Source: Streptomyces albidochromogenes
Lineage (GTDB): Bacteria; Actinomycetota; Actinomycetes; Streptomycetales; Streptomycetaceae
Assembly: GCF_005981925.1 (NCBI RefSeq)
Contig: NZ_VBVX01000005.1
Coordinates: forward strand, 1-55,802
Reading direction: 5' to 3'
DNA length: 55,802 bases
The position numbers and the translations under genes were made by a program. Below are positions 16,533 to 25,715 of this stretch, piece after piece. Position 1 is the stretch's first letter. Every line of letters starts with the position of its first letter. The notes beneath the pieces were generated by a model. That model saw only the letters and a program-made list of their open reading frames with translations, did not search any database and had not been told where the DNA came from.

Positions 16533-17561
16533 GTGGCGTCCCACCGTCGTCCCAAGCAGCCGAGCCGCACTCGTGTGACCGTGCTCACCGCGACCGCAGC
16601 CGCAGCCGTCGCTCTCACGTCCCAGACCGCTCAGGCCGACCCCAAGCCGACCAAGAGCGAGGTCAAGGCCAAGGTCGACAAGCTCTACCACGAGGCCGAG
16701 GCCGCGACGGAGAAGTACAACCAGTCCAAGGAGCGGCAGGACAAGCTCAAGGAAGAGGTCGACAACCTCCAGGACAAGGTCGCCCGCGGCCAGGAGGACC
16801 TCAACGAACTGCGCGGCGCCCTGGGTTCGGTGGCCAGCGCGCAGTACCGCTCCGGCGGCATCGACCCCTCCGTGCAGCTCTTCCTCTCCGCCGACCCGGA
16901 CGACTACCTCGACAAGGCTGGCGCGATCGACCAGTTGAGCGCCAAGCAGGCCGAGTCGCTGGAGAAGATCCAGGCGAAGCAGCGCACCCTCGCCCAGCAG
17001 CGCGCCGAGGCGACGGACAAGCTCGCCGACCTCGAGGACGTGCGCGAGGAACTCGGCGAGAAGAAGAAGAAGTTCCAGGGCAAGCTCGCCGAGGCGCAGC
17101 GGCTCCTGAACACGCTGACCGCCGCCGAGCGCGAGGAGCTGCGGGAGAAGGAGCAGCGCGCCAGCCGCGCCTCCACCGAGCGCGTGGAACTCGGCAACGA
17201 GAAGCCGGCCTCCGGCCGCGGCGCCGCCGCGCTGAGCGCCGCGGCCACCCAGATCGGCAAGCCGTACATCTCGGGTGCGACCGGCCCCAACGCGTACGAC
17301 TGCTCCGGACTGACCCAGTGGGCCTTCGCCCAGGCCGGCGTCTCCATCTCCCGGACCACGTTCACCCAGCACAACGACGGCACGAAGATCTACAGCAAGA
17401 GCCAGCTCAGGCCGGGCGACATGGTGTTCTTCAACAACCTGGCGCACGTCGGCTTCTACGCCGGCAACAACCAGATCCTGCACGCCCCGAAGCCCGGCGC
17501 CAACGTGCGCTACGAGTCGATGGACTACATGGGCACCTTCCAGTTCGGCGTGCGCGTCTGA
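16533..17561 (+). CDS. secreted NlpC/P60 peptidoglycan endopeptidase, first of a tandem pair
   Basis: 342 residues from GTG 16533, with AAGGAG 9 nt upstream; the frame is open further upstream, but that stretch is the riboswitch. A Sec signal (TVLTATAAAAVALTSQTAQA) is followed by a coiled coil (~residues 45-200) with SVASAQYRSGGIDPSVQLFLS. The NlpC/P60 domain at the C-terminus has DCSGLTQWAF (catalytic Cys), NLAHVGFYAG (His) and ILHAPKPGA. It resembles RipA/RPF-associated hydrolases of actinobacteria. The N-terminal VASHRRPKQPSR.. matches its downstream paralogue, which supports this start. It probably cleaves stem peptides during growth or spore formation under c-di-AMP control. Confidence 0.93.
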   Translation: MASHRRPKQPSRTRVTVLTATAAAAVALTSQTAQADPKPTKSEVKAKVDKLYHEAEAATEKYNQSKERQDKLKEEVDNLQDKVARGQEDLNELRGALGSVASAQYRSGGIDPSVQLFLSADPDDYLDKAGAIDQLSAKQAESLEKIQAKQRTLAQQRAEATDKLADLEDVREELGEKKKKFQGKLAEAQRLLNTLTAAEREELREKEQRASRASTERVELGNEKPASGRGAAALSAAATQIGKPYISGATGPNAYDCSGLTQWAFAQAGVSISRTTFTQHNDGTKIYSKSQLRPGDMVFFNNLAHVGFYAGNNQILHAPKPGANVRYESMDYMGTFQFGVRV

Positions 17562-17633
17562 CAGACGCCCCACACGAAGGCCGTTGCCCACACCGCCCAT
17601 TCGGGCGAATTCCGGTGACTCCCGCTGACTGTC

Positions 17634-17675
17634 CGCCCCGCCGGTGACCTGGTTCTCCGGCGGGGCGCCACTGTT
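17634..17675 (+). terminator. terminator between the two NlpC/P60 genes
   Basis: An 11-bp perfect stem CGCCCCGCCGG/CCGGCGGGGCG (17634-17644 with 17657-17667) with a 12-nt loop, then CCACTGTTTG. It implies that the second hydrolase gene has its own promoter in 17676-17804 and is not read mainly from the riboswitch-controlled transcript. Confidence 0.8.
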
Positions 17676-17804
17676 TGCGCCCGCCGAGGTCTTTGGCCGC
17701 CGCGTGATCGCACCGCTACTGTCTGCTCGCGCAGCTCCCCGGTCCATCGGTCCGCCCGTCCGGGCGGCAGGGGGCTGCACGCAGTGGAAGGAGTGCGGCT
17801 TCCT

Positions 17805-18881
17805 GTGGCGACCCACCGGCGTCCCTCACAGTCCGGCCTCACGCAGAGCGCCCGGGTCACGGTTCTGTCCGCCGCCGCGGCGACGGCGGCGGCAGCGCTC
17901 GTCTCCGCCCCGGCGAGCGCCGACCCCCACGACACGTCCTCGGCCGCCTCCCCGGCCTCGGCGTCGTCCCCGGACACCGCCACGGCCACCCGGGCGCGGG
18001 TCGACCGGCTCTTCGAGCAGGCGGAGCGGGCGACGGAGCGGTTCAACAAGGCCGACGAACTCGCGGACCGGCTGCGCGAACAGGTCGACCACGCCCAGGA
18101 CCTGGCCGCCCGCGGCCAGGAACGCATCAACCACATGCGCGGTGCGCTCGGCGCGGTCGCCGGAGCGCAGTACCGGGCGGGCGGGCTGGACCCGGCCCTC
18201 GCCCTGCTGCTCTCCGAGAACCCCGACAGTTACCTCTCCAAGGCATCGGCCCTCGACCGCATGGGCGCCCGCCAGGTGGCCGCCCTGAACGAACTGCGGG
18301 CCGCGCAGCGCACCTTGGGCCGGCAGCGCGCGGAAGCCGCCGTGAAGCTCGGCGAACTGGAGCGCAGCCGGGCCGCCGTCGCCCGCCACAAGCGCACCGT
18401 CGAGCACAAGCTCGCGGAGGCCAGGCGGCTGCTGAACTCGCTGCCCGAGCAGGAGCGCGAGGAGTTCGACGGCCGGTCGTCGCGGTCCGCCGACCGCGCC
18501 GAGACGCCGCCCCTGCCGGCCGGCGGGCCCGTGTCGGGACGCGCGTCGGCGGCCGTGACGGCGGCCCGGGGGGCGGTGGGCAAGCCGTACATCTGGGGCG
18601 CCAACGGACCCTCGGGCTTCGACTGCTCGGGCCTCACCCAGTGGTCGTACGCCCAGGCGGGCGTCTCGCTGCCGCGCACGTCGCAGGCGCAGCGGTACGC
18701 CGGGCGGCAGGTCCCGCTCGACCAGGCGCAGCCGGGCGACCTCGTCACGTACCGGGACGACGCCAGCCACATCGGGATGTACGTCGGCAACGGCCAGGTC
18801 GTGCACGCGCCCTACCCCGGGGCCCCGGTGCGCTACGACCCGGTCGGCATGATGCCCGTCTCGTCGGTGACCCGCGTCTGA
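17805..18881 (+). CDS. secreted NlpC/P60 peptidoglycan endopeptidase, second of a tandem pair
   Basis: 358 residues, paralogous along its whole length to the preceding gene: VATHRRPSQSG.. start, VTVLSAAAATAAAALVSAPASA signal, the same coiled coil with GAVAGAQYRAGGLDPALALLLS, then NlpC/P60 with DCSGLTQWSY, DASHIGMYVG and VVHAPYPGAP. The paralogue comparison and GGAAGGAG upstream favour GTG 17805 over the in-frame GTG at 17784. An extra Ser/Ala/Asp-rich linker follows the signal peptide. I see no ydaO-like blocks upstream, so the pair seems to have diverged in regulation. Confidence 0.92.
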   Translation: MATHRRPSQSGLTQSARVTVLSAAAATAAAALVSAPASADPHDTSSAASPASASSPDTATATRARVDRLFEQAERATERFNKADELADRLREQVDHAQDLAARGQERINHMRGALGAVAGAQYRAGGLDPALALLLSENPDSYLSKASALDRMGARQVAALNELRAAQRTLGRQRAEAAVKLGELERSRAAVARHKRTVEHKLAEARRLLNSLPEQEREEFDGRSSRSADRAETPPLPAGGPVSGRASAAVTAARGAVGKPYIWGANGPSGFDCSGLTQWSYAQAGVSLPRTSQAQRYAGRQVPLDQAQPGDLVTYRDDASHIGMYVGNGQVVHAPYPGAPVRYDPVGMMPVSSVTRV

Positions 18882-18926
18882 CCCGGCCCTGCCCGTCGCC
18901 CGGGCGCTGCCCGTACGATCGGCCGG

Positions 18927-20168
18927 GTGGCAGGCCGGCGGAGCGGGACGCGGTGGCGGCGGTGGGCTCGGCCCGTCCTCGTACCGCTCCTCGTGCTGTC
19001 CGCCTGCGCCTCGGCGTGCACGACGCCCGGGCGGCCCGCGGACATCGCGGCGCGGGACATCCAGCGGACGCTCGACCGCAGGGCGCAGGCCGTCGTCTCC
19101 CGTGACGAGGCGGCGTACCTGGCGGACCTCGACCCGGGCGCGGCCCGGCTGAGGGCGACGGAACGCGCGGAGTTCGCGAACCTCGCGCACGTGCCGCTGC
19201 GCTCGTGGGAGTACCGGCTGACCGGCCTCGACCGCACGGACACCGGGCGGGCCACCGCGCGCGTCGAGCTGCGCTACCGGTTCGCCGGCTTCGACGAGGC
19301 GCCCGTGAAGGTGGCCGAGCGGCTCGATCTGACGCGCCGGGACGGGCGCTGGTACGTCGCCGCCGAGCGCCCGGAGCGGCACGGCGGGCAGCAGCTGTGG
19401 GAGCAGGGCAGGGTCACGGTCGTACGCGGCGCGCGGAGCCTGGTCCTCGGCGCGGGCCAGGACGTGAAGCGTCTGCGCGCCATGGCGGACGCCGCCGACG
19501 AGGCGGTGCCGGCGGTCGACCGTGCCTGGCCCGGCCGCTGGTCGCGCCGGCTGGTGATCCTGGTGCCGGCCTCGCTCGACGGCATGGGCGCGCTCCTGGG
19601 GGCACCGGCAGCCGGGTACCGGGGGATCGCGGCCGTGACGACGGGGGAGGCCGGTGGGCCCGGCGCGCGGTCGGCGGACCGGGTGATCGTCAACCCCGAG
19701 GCGTACGGCGTGCTCGGCGCGTTCGGGCAGCGGATCGTCCTCACCCACGAGTCCACGCACGTCGCCACCCGCGCCCACACCTCGGCCGCCACCCCGCTGT
19801 GGCTCTCGGAGGGCTTCGCGGACTGGGCGGCGTACCGGGGCGGGGGACGCACGGCGGGGCAGACGGCCCCGGCCCTCCGGCGGGCGGTACGGGCGGGCGA
19901 CCTGCCCGCGGCCCTCCCGGCCGACCGGGACTTCGGCTTCGGCGGCGACACGGAGGCGCTGGCGCGGGCGTACGAGGGCGGGTGGCTCGCCTGCGCGCTG
20001 ATCGCGCGGGAGTGGGGCGAGGCGAAGCTCACGGCCTTCTACCGCGCCGTGGGCGGGCACGGGAAGCGCCGGGGCGCGGTGGAGAAGGCGATGCGGGAGG
20101 TGCTGGACACGACCCCGCACGAATTCGAGGAGCGGTGGCGCCGGTACGCGCTGACAGAGCTGTCGTGA
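18927..20168 (+). CDS. lipoprotein with gluzincin-type zinc protease domain
   Basis: 413 residues from GTG. The N-terminus has a basic region, a hydrophobic stretch and Cys residues in LSACASAC, consistent with a lipobox. Residues ~40-160 form an NTF2-like module (AAYLADLDP.., RTDTGRATARVELRYRF). The C-terminal half has VLTHESTHVATR (HExxH zinc motif), then WLSEGFADWAAY, which supplies the downstream Glu ligand as in M1-like gluzincins. It is a predicted surface metallopeptidase with unknown substrate. It follows the NlpC/P60 genes by 45 bp and converges on the GT87 gene. Confidence 0.82.
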   Translation: MAGRRSGTRWRRWARPVLVPLLVLSACASACTTPGRPADIAARDIQRTLDRRAQAVVSRDEAAYLADLDPGAARLRATERAEFANLAHVPLRSWEYRLTGLDRTDTGRATARVELRYRFAGFDEAPVKVAERLDLTRRDGRWYVAAERPERHGGQQLWEQGRVTVVRGARSLVLGAGQDVKRLRAMADAADEAVPAVDRAWPGRWSRRLVILVPASLDGMGALLGAPAAGYRGIAAVTTGEAGGPGARSADRVIVNPEAYGVLGAFGQRIVLTHESTHVATRAHTSAATPLWLSEGFADWAAYRGGGRTAGQTAPALRRAVRAGDLPAALPADRDFGFGGDTEALARAYEGGWLACALIAREWGEAKLTAFYRAVGGHGKRRGAVEKAMREVLDTTPHEFEERWRRYALTELS

Positions 20169-20189
20169 CGCCCGGCGGCGGGCGCCCGC

Positions 20190-21431
20190 CTACGACGCCA
20201 GTTGCCTCGCCGCCGCGGCCCGCTGCGCCGGCAGCGCGTTGGGGTCGCGGGAGCCGGCGGCGGGCACCGTGTCCTGCCACAGTCGGCGGCAGGCGAGCAG
20301 GGTCGCCGCCACCAGCAGCCCGTTGCGCGCGACGAGCAGCAGCACGCCCAGGCCGTCGCTCGTCACCACGTGCGAGAACCACACCGGGAACTCCAGGAAC
20401 GTGACCCCGGTCGCCGCCAGCACCAGCAGCGCCGGCCGCCCCATCCGGCTGCCCCGGAAGACCAGGCAGGCCGCCGCCAGACCGACCAGCCACACCAGGT
20501 ACTGCGGACTGATCACCCGGCTCGTCGTGGTGAACAGCAGGACCGCCGCGAACGCCGCGTCGCACGGCGTCGACGCCCGGAAGCCGCCCGCCCGCACCCG
20601 CCACACCAGCAGCCACCCGAAGGCGACGGCCGTCAGGCCCATCGCCGCCGTGCTGACCAGCGGCACGTACGGGCCGACGAACTCGACCGAGCCGTAGTTC
20701 AGCAGCACCTCGCCCCGCCACCCGAAGTGCCGGGCCGCGTGGAAGACGAGAGCGCCGAGCGACTCGACCTCGGTGCCCCGGTCGCGCTGGAAGGTGAGGA
20801 ACGCGAGCGCCCCCGGCATCGTGGCGCAGAAGGCCACCACGAGAGCGCCCCCGGCCACGCCCGCCGCCGTCCACGCGGCGCGGGTGGCGCGCCCGCGTGC
20901 GGTGCCGGCGAGCAGCAGCACCGGCCACACCTTCAGGAGCGCCCCGAAGGCCGCGAGCGCCCCCAGGACCCGGGGGCGGCGCGCCCCCGCCAGCAGGGCC
21001 GCCACCGCGACGGCGGTGACCATCACGTCGTAGCGGGCGTAGGCCGTCGGCCCCAGCAGCGGAACTCCCGCCACCCACACCCACGCCCCCGCGAGCCGCT
21101 TGCCGGGGCGCTGTCCGGCGTACAGCAGCAGGCCCGTGACCACGGCGTCGGCGAGGCAGGCCAGGACGAAGAAGGCCGTCGCGTACCCGAGAAAGGGGAG
21201 CAGGGCGGGGGAGAGGACCGCGAGTGCGGCGGCGGGCGGGTACTGCCAGGTGATGTCGTCGAGGGGGAAGGTGCCGGTGCGCAGGATCTCGTACCAGCCC
21301 TGGTAGATCACCGAGACGTCGCTGGTGACGTCGGGGCCGGGCACGGCGAGCACCTTGAACACGCACAGCAGCAGCACGGCCCGGGTGAGCACCCACACCG
21401 CGATGAGGTTTGTACGGCCTGCGACCGTCAT
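20190..21431 (-). CDS. GT87-family integral membrane glycosyltransferase
   Basis: About 413 residues with roughly ten hydrophobic helices. The first loop after helix 1 has VTSDVSVIYQGWYEILRTGTFPLDD and WQYPPAAAL, a pattern of GT87 (DUF2029) polyprenol-phosphate-sugar mannosyltransferases with an acidic catalytic loop residue. TTTSRVISPQYLVWLVGL near the C-terminus is also characteristic. The ATG at 21431 is chosen (AGGGTGG upstream); GTG 21437 is possible. It is divergent from the PimB-like gene with under 100 bp between starts, fitting a joint role in phosphatidylinositol mannoside or lipoglycan synthesis. The acceptor is not known. Confidence 0.85.
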   Translation of the reverse strand: MTVAGRTNLIAVWVLTRAVLLLCVFKVLAVPGPDVTSDVSVIYQGWYEILRTGTFPLDDITWQYPPAAALAVLSPALLPFLGYATAFFVLACLADAVVTGLLLYAGQRPGKRLAGAWVWVAGVPLLGPTAYARYDVMVTAVAVAALLAGARRPRVLGALAAFGALLKVWPVLLLAGTARGRATRAAWTAAGVAGGALVVAFCATMPGALAFLTFQRDRGTEVESLGALVFHAARHFGWRGEVLLNYGSVEFVGPYVPLVSTAAMGLTAVAFGWLLVWRVRAGGFRASTPCDAAFAAVLLFTTTSRVISPQYLVWLVGLAAACLVFRGSRMGRPALLVLAATGVTFLEFPVWFSHVVTSDGLGVLLLVARNGLLVAATLLACRRLWQDTVPAAGSRDPNALPAQRAAAARQLAS

Positions 21432-21529
21432 GACCACCCTCGTCCGTTTCCTGCATGGCTGAGGGAGACATGATGCAGGGCCCGGCCGCGCGAGCCAAGG
21501 AGCTGGGCCGTTGGGTACTGTCGGCGGCG

Positions 21530-22684
21530 ATGGACAAGACCTTGATCGTGACCAATGACTTCCCGCCCCGCCCCGGCGGCATCCAGGCGTTCCTGCACAA
21601 CATGGCGCTGCGCCTGGACCCCGAGCGGGTCGTCGTCTACGCCTCCACCTGGAAGCGCGGCGGCGAGGGCGCCGAGGCCACCGCCGCCTTCGACGCCGAG
21701 CAGCCGTTCACCGTCGTACGCGACCGGACGACGATGCTGCTGCCGACGCCGCGCGTCACCCGCCGGGCCACCGCGCTGCTGCGCGAACACGGCTGCGCGT
21801 CCGTGTGGTTCGGGGCGGCCGCTCCCCTCGGGCTGATGGCTCCCGCACTGCGCGCCGCGGGAGCGCGGCGGATCGTCGCCACCACGCACGGCCACGAGGC
21901 GGGCTGGGCCCAGCTCCCCGCCTCCCGGCAGCTGCTGCGCAGGATCGGCGAGGGCACGGACACGATCACCTACCTCGGTGAGTACACCCGCTCGCGCATC
22001 GCGGCCGCGCTCACCCCCCGGGCCGCCGCGAGGATGGTCCAACTGCCGCCCGGCGTCGACGAGAAGACCTTCCACCCCGGCTCCGGCGGCGACGCCGTGC
22101 GCGAGCGGCTCGGGCTCGCGGACCGGCCGGTGGTGGTGTGCGTCTCGCGCCTCGTGCCCCGCAAGGGCCAGGACACGCTGATCCTGGCCATGCCCCGCGT
22201 CCTGCGCGCGGTGCCGGACGCGGTGCTGCTGGTCGTCGGCGGCGGACCGTACGCCGGGGAGCTGAGGAAGCTGGCCGCCGACACGGGTGTCGCGGACTCC
22301 GTGCGCTTCACCGGACCCGTGCCCTGGGCCGAGCTTCCGGCGCACTTCGGCGCGGGTGACGTCTTCGCGATGCCGTGCCGGACGCGCCGGGGCGGCCTCG
22401 ACGTCGAGGGGCTCGGCATCGTCTACCTGGAGGCGTCGGCGACCGGACTGCCGGTCGTGGCGGGCGACTCGGGCGGAGCGCCCGACGCCGTACTCGACGG
22501 GGAGAGCGGCTGGGTGGTGCGCGGCGCCCCCGCCGCGGTCGCCGCCGACGAGTCGGCCGACCGGATCGTGACGCTGCTCCAGGACCCGGAGCTACGGCGC
22601 CGGATGGGGGAGCGGGGCCGGCAGTGGGTCGAGGAGAAGTGGCGCTGGGACCTGCTGGCGGAGAAGCTCAAGACGCTGCTCTGA
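21530..22684 (+). CDS. pimB: GT4 mannosyltransferase, PimB-like
   Basis: A 384-residue GT-B fold glycosyltransferase. It starts MDKTLIVTNDFPPRPGG (nucleotide-binding side Gly-rich loop) and has GHEAGWAQLP and VCVSRLVPRKGQD (donor phosphate contacts). GLDVEGLGIVYLEASATGLPVV contains the EX7E motif that binds GDP-mannose. This combination is typical of PimB, the phosphatidylinositol alpha-1,6-mannosyltransferase acting on the second mannose. The ATG at 21530 is chosen over the more upstream in-frame ATG at 21455, because the family begins here. Exact substrate is inferred from family only. Confidence 0.82.
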   Translation: MDKTLIVTNDFPPRPGGIQAFLHNMALRLDPERVVVYASTWKRGGEGAEATAAFDAEQPFTVVRDRTTMLLPTPRVTRRATALLREHGCASVWFGAAAPLGLMAPALRAAGARRIVATTHGHEAGWAQLPASRQLLRRIGEGTDTITYLGEYTRSRIAAALTPRAAARMVQLPPGVDEKTFHPGSGGDAVRERLGLADRPVVVCVSRLVPRKGQDTLILAMPRVLRAVPDAVLLVVGGGPYAGELRKLAADTGVADSVRFTGPVPWAELPAHFGAGDVFAMPCRTRRGGLDVEGLGIVYLEASATGLPVVAGDSGGAPDAVLDGESGWVVRGAPAAVAADESADRIVTLLQDPELRRRMGERGRQWVEEKWRWDLLAEKLKTLL

Positions 22685-22710
22685 CGCCCCCCCGCGCAGG
22701 GGAACGCGCG

Positions 22711-22740
22711 GCGGCCCCCCGGATGCTTCCGGGGGGCCGC
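22711..22740. terminator. bidirectional terminator between pimB and the acyl-CoA synthetase
   Basis: A perfect 13-bp GC-rich stem (22711-22723 with 22728-22740) with a 4-nt loop TGCT, midway between convergent genes. Symmetry lets it serve both strands. Confidence 0.85.
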
Positions 22741-22758
22741 CGGCGCGTACAGGCAGGC

Positions 22759-24555
22759 TCAGCCTCGGTAGAGGGCCTCGATGTCGTCCGCGAAGTCCTT
22801 CGCCACGACGTTGCGCTTGAGCTTCAGCGAGGGCGTGATGTGACCGGCCTCCTCGGTGAACTGCGTCGGCAGCACACGGAACTTGCGCACCGACTCCGCC
22901 TTCGACACCGCCGCGTTGCCGTCGTTCACCGCCTGCTGGACGACCGCCAGCAGCTCGGCGTCGTCGCGCAGCGACGCCGCGGTCGAGCCGGCCGGCTTGC
23001 CGTTCTCGGCGGCCCAGCGGCCCAGGAACTCCTCGTCGAGGGTGACCAGCGCGCCGACGAACGGACGCCCGTCGCCCACCACCATGCACTCGGCGACCAG
23101 CGCGTGCGCGCGGATGCGGTCCTCGATCACGGCGGGGGCGACGTTCTTGCCGCCGGCCGTGACGATGATCTCCTTCTTGCGGCCGGTGATGGCGAGGTAG
23201 CCGTCCTCGTCGAGGGTGCCGATGTCACCGGTGTGGAACCAGCCGTCGGTCAGCGCTTCCGCGGTGGCCGCCTCGTTGTTCCAGTACCCCGAGAACAGGT
23301 GCTCGCCGTGCAGCAGCACCTCGCCGTCGTCGGCGATCCGCACGACCGAACCGGGCAGCGGCTGGCCGACCGTGCCGATCTTCTGCCGGTCCCACGGGTT
23401 GAAGGCGGTCGCGGCGCACGACTCGGTCAGGCCGTAGCCCTCCAGGACCGTGAAGCCGATGCCCCGGAAGAAGTGGCCCAGGCGCTCGCCGAGGGGGGCG
23501 CCGCCGGAGATCGCGTACTCGCCGCGGCCGCCGAGCACCGCGCGCAGCTTGCTGTAGACCAGCTTGTCGAACAGCTTGTGCTTGAGCTTCAGGCCGAGGG
23601 AGGGGCCCTGCGGCGTGCCGATCGCCCGGCTGTACGCGATCGCGGTGTCCGCGGCCTTGTCGAAGATCTTGCCCTTGCCGTCCGCCTGCGCCTTGGCGCG
23701 CGCCGAGTTGTAGACCTTCTCGAAGACGCGCGGCACACCGAGGATCAGCGTCGGCCGGAAGGAGGCCAGCTCGTCGGTGAGGTTCTTGATGTCCGGTACG
23801 CAGCCCAGCTTGATCGGCGCCATGACCGACGCCACCTCGACCAGCCGGCCGAAGACGTGCGCGGCCGGCAGGAACAGCAGCACCGAGCACTCGCCCGTAC
23901 GGAACAGCGGCTTCAGGCGCTCCACCGCGTTGCCGCACTCCGCGAAGAAGCTGCGGTGGCTCAGCACACAGCCCTTGGGGCGGCCGGTGGTGCCGGAGGT
24001 GTAGACGATCGTCGCCGGGTCGTCGGCCTTGGCGCTGGTGCTGCGCTCGTCGACCGTCTCGTCGTCGACGCCGGCTCCCGAGGCGCGCAGCTGCTCCACG
24101 CCGTCCCGGTCGATCTGCCAGACGTGCTTGAGTGCGGGCAGCCGGTCGCGTACGGACTCGACGGCGGCGGTGTGCCCGTCGCTCTCGACGATCACGGCGA
24201 CCGCGCCGGAGTCGCCCAGGATCCACTGCACCTGCTCGGCTGAGCTGGTCTCGTACACCGGCACGGTCACCGCGCCCGCGGTCCAGATCGCGAAGTCCAT
24301 CTGCACCCACTCGTAGCGGGTGCGGGACATGAGGGCGACGCGGTCGCCGGGCTGGACGCCCGCGGCGATCAGGCCCTTCGCGGCGGCGCGGACCTCGGCG
24401 AGGAACTCGGTGGCGCTGACATCGGTCCACGCGCCCCCGACCTTGCGGCTCATGACCGCCACGTCGGGATGCTGCGTGGCGTTGCGGCGGATGAGATCGG
24501 TCAGGTTGCCGTCCGAGGGGACCTCGTACAGGGCCGGAAGGCTGAACTCGCGCAA
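22759..24555 (-). CDS. long-chain fatty acyl-CoA synthetase (AMP-forming)
   Basis: A 598-residue ANL-superfamily enzyme that activates fatty acids to acyl-AMP and then acyl-CoA. It has the P-loop-like IVYTSGTTGRPKGC, EGYGLTESCA (A5 motif), DGWFHTGDIG (A7), ITGRKKEIIVTAGGKNVAP (A8 hinge) and a C-terminal catalytic Lys in LKLKRNVV. The TTG start at 24555 is supported by GAGGAG 9 nt upstream and gives MREFSLPALYE. It resembles mycobacterial FadD15-type enzymes. The 278-bp region between its start and the phosphoesterase gene holds divergent promoters that I could not resolve. Confidence 0.93.
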   Translation of the reverse strand: MREFSLPALYEVPSDGNLTDLIRRNATQHPDVAVMSRKVGGAWTDVSATEFLAEVRAAAKGLIAAGVQPGDRVALMSRTRYEWVQMDFAIWTAGAVTVPVYETSSAEQVQWILGDSGAVAVIVESDGHTAAVESVRDRLPALKHVWQIDRDGVEQLRASGAGVDDETVDERSTSAKADDPATIVYTSGTTGRPKGCVLSHRSFFAECGNAVERLKPLFRTGECSVLLFLPAAHVFGRLVEVASVMAPIKLGCVPDIKNLTDELASFRPTLILGVPRVFEKVYNSARAKAQADGKGKIFDKAADTAIAYSRAIGTPQGPSLGLKLKHKLFDKLVYSKLRAVLGGRGEYAISGGAPLGERLGHFFRGIGFTVLEGYGLTESCAATAFNPWDRQKIGTVGQPLPGSVVRIADDGEVLLHGEHLFSGYWNNEAATAEALTDGWFHTGDIGTLDEDGYLAITGRKKEIIVTAGGKNVAPAVIEDRIRAHALVAECMVVGDGRPFVGALVTLDEEFLGRWAAENGKPAGSTAASLRDDAELLAVVQQAVNDGNAAVSKAESVRKFRVLPTQFTEEAGHITPSLKLKRNVVAKDFADDIEALYRG

Positions 24556-24833
24556 GACTGCTGCTCCTCATCGGGCGCCGGCGCCACGTCAATGTGCGCG
24601 TCGGTTCCGGTCCAAGACCGGGCAGGTGCTCAGTGGGGTGAGCACGGTTGGACTGCCCGGACGTTACCCATCAGTAGACGGTTCCCGATAGGGGGTTCCG
24701 GCCAGATGTTCGCTGCGTCACACGCCGTGGCGGTGCTCCGGGCAGACTAGTCCAACTACGCGGAAACCCGGTAGTAACCGCAGGTCCGGCCCCCTCTACC
24801 CAGGCGAGGGGCGGGCGTCCTAGGGTGATCGTC

Positions 24834-25595
24834 ATGCGAGTGCATGTGGTCAGCGACGTACACGGGAACGCCAGGGATCTGGCCAGGGCGGGAGACGGCG
24901 CCGACGCGCTCGTGTGCCTCGGTGACCTGGTGCTCTTCCTCGACTACGCCGATCACTCCCGCGGCATCTTCCCCGACCTCTTCGGCCGGGAGAACGCGGA
25001 CCTGATCGTCGAGCTGCGCACCGCCCGCCGCTTCGAGGAGGCCCGGGAGCTCGCCCGCGGGCTGTGGGCCGACGTCGACCGCTTCGCGGCCATCGAGAAG
25101 GCGGTGCGCAAGCAGTACGCCGAGCTCTTCGCCGCGTTCCCCGTGCCGACGTACGCCACGTACGGCAACGTCGACCTGCCGAAACTGTGGCCGGAGTACG
25201 CCGGACCCGGCACCACCGTCCTGGACGGCGAGCGCGTCGAGATCGGCGGCCGCGTCTTCGGCTTCGTCGGCGGCGGGCTCAGGACGCCGATGCGCACGCC
25301 CTACGAGATCGACGACGAGGAGTACGCCGCCAAGGTCGAGGCGCTCGGCGAGGTGGACGTGCTGTGCTCGCACATCCCGCCCGAGGTCCCCGAGCTGGTG
25401 TACGACACCGTCGCCCGCCGGTTCGAGCGCGGCAGCCGGGCACTGCTCGCGGCGATCCGCAGGACCCGCCCCCGCTACGCCCTCTTCGGCCACGTGCACC
25501 AGCCGCAGGTCCAGCGCATGCGCGTCGGCGCCACGGAGTGCGTCAACGTCGGTCACTTCGCGGCCTCCGGCCGCCCCTGGGCCATGGAGTGGTGA
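24834..25595 (+). CDS. calcineurin-like metallophosphoesterase
   Basis: 253 residues with the full dimetal motif set: VSDVHGN (D-x-H), LGDLVLF (GDxx), YGNVDLP (GN-D), CSHIPPE (His) and FGHVHQPQ (GHxH). An insert of ~50 residues (LFGRENADLIVELRTARRFE..) lies between the second and third motifs. The ATG at 24834 is preferred to GTG 24825. It heads a run of same-strand genes (SRPBCC, ArsA-like, acidic protein, glkA). Substrate unknown; phosphodiester or nucleotide hydrolysis is likely from the family. Confidence 0.88.
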   Translation: MRVHVVSDVHGNARDLARAGDGADALVCLGDLVLFLDYADHSRGIFPDLFGRENADLIVELRTARRFEEARELARGLWADVDRFAAIEKAVRKQYAELFAAFPVPTYATYGNVDLPKLWPEYAGPGTTVLDGERVEIGGRVFGFVGGGLRTPMRTPYEIDDEEYAAKVEALGEVDVLCSHIPPEVPELVYDTVARRFERGSRALLAAIRRTRPRYALFGHVHQPQVQRMRVGATECVNVGHFAASGRPWAMEW

Positions 25596-25715
25596 GCCCG
25601 GAGCGGTGAATTGCGGCCGGACCGGTCGCGGTAGCCTTCACGCGGTACGTGCCCCCCGAGCACACCGCGTGAGTACGTGCCCCCTGACCGGAACCGCACT
25701 GGAGGAGCCACAGCG

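Noticed and set aside
25670..25682. TGAGTAC half-site upstream of the SRPBCC gene
   Set aside because: The second arm is missing (GTGCCCC follows), so it does not match the MacR palindrome.
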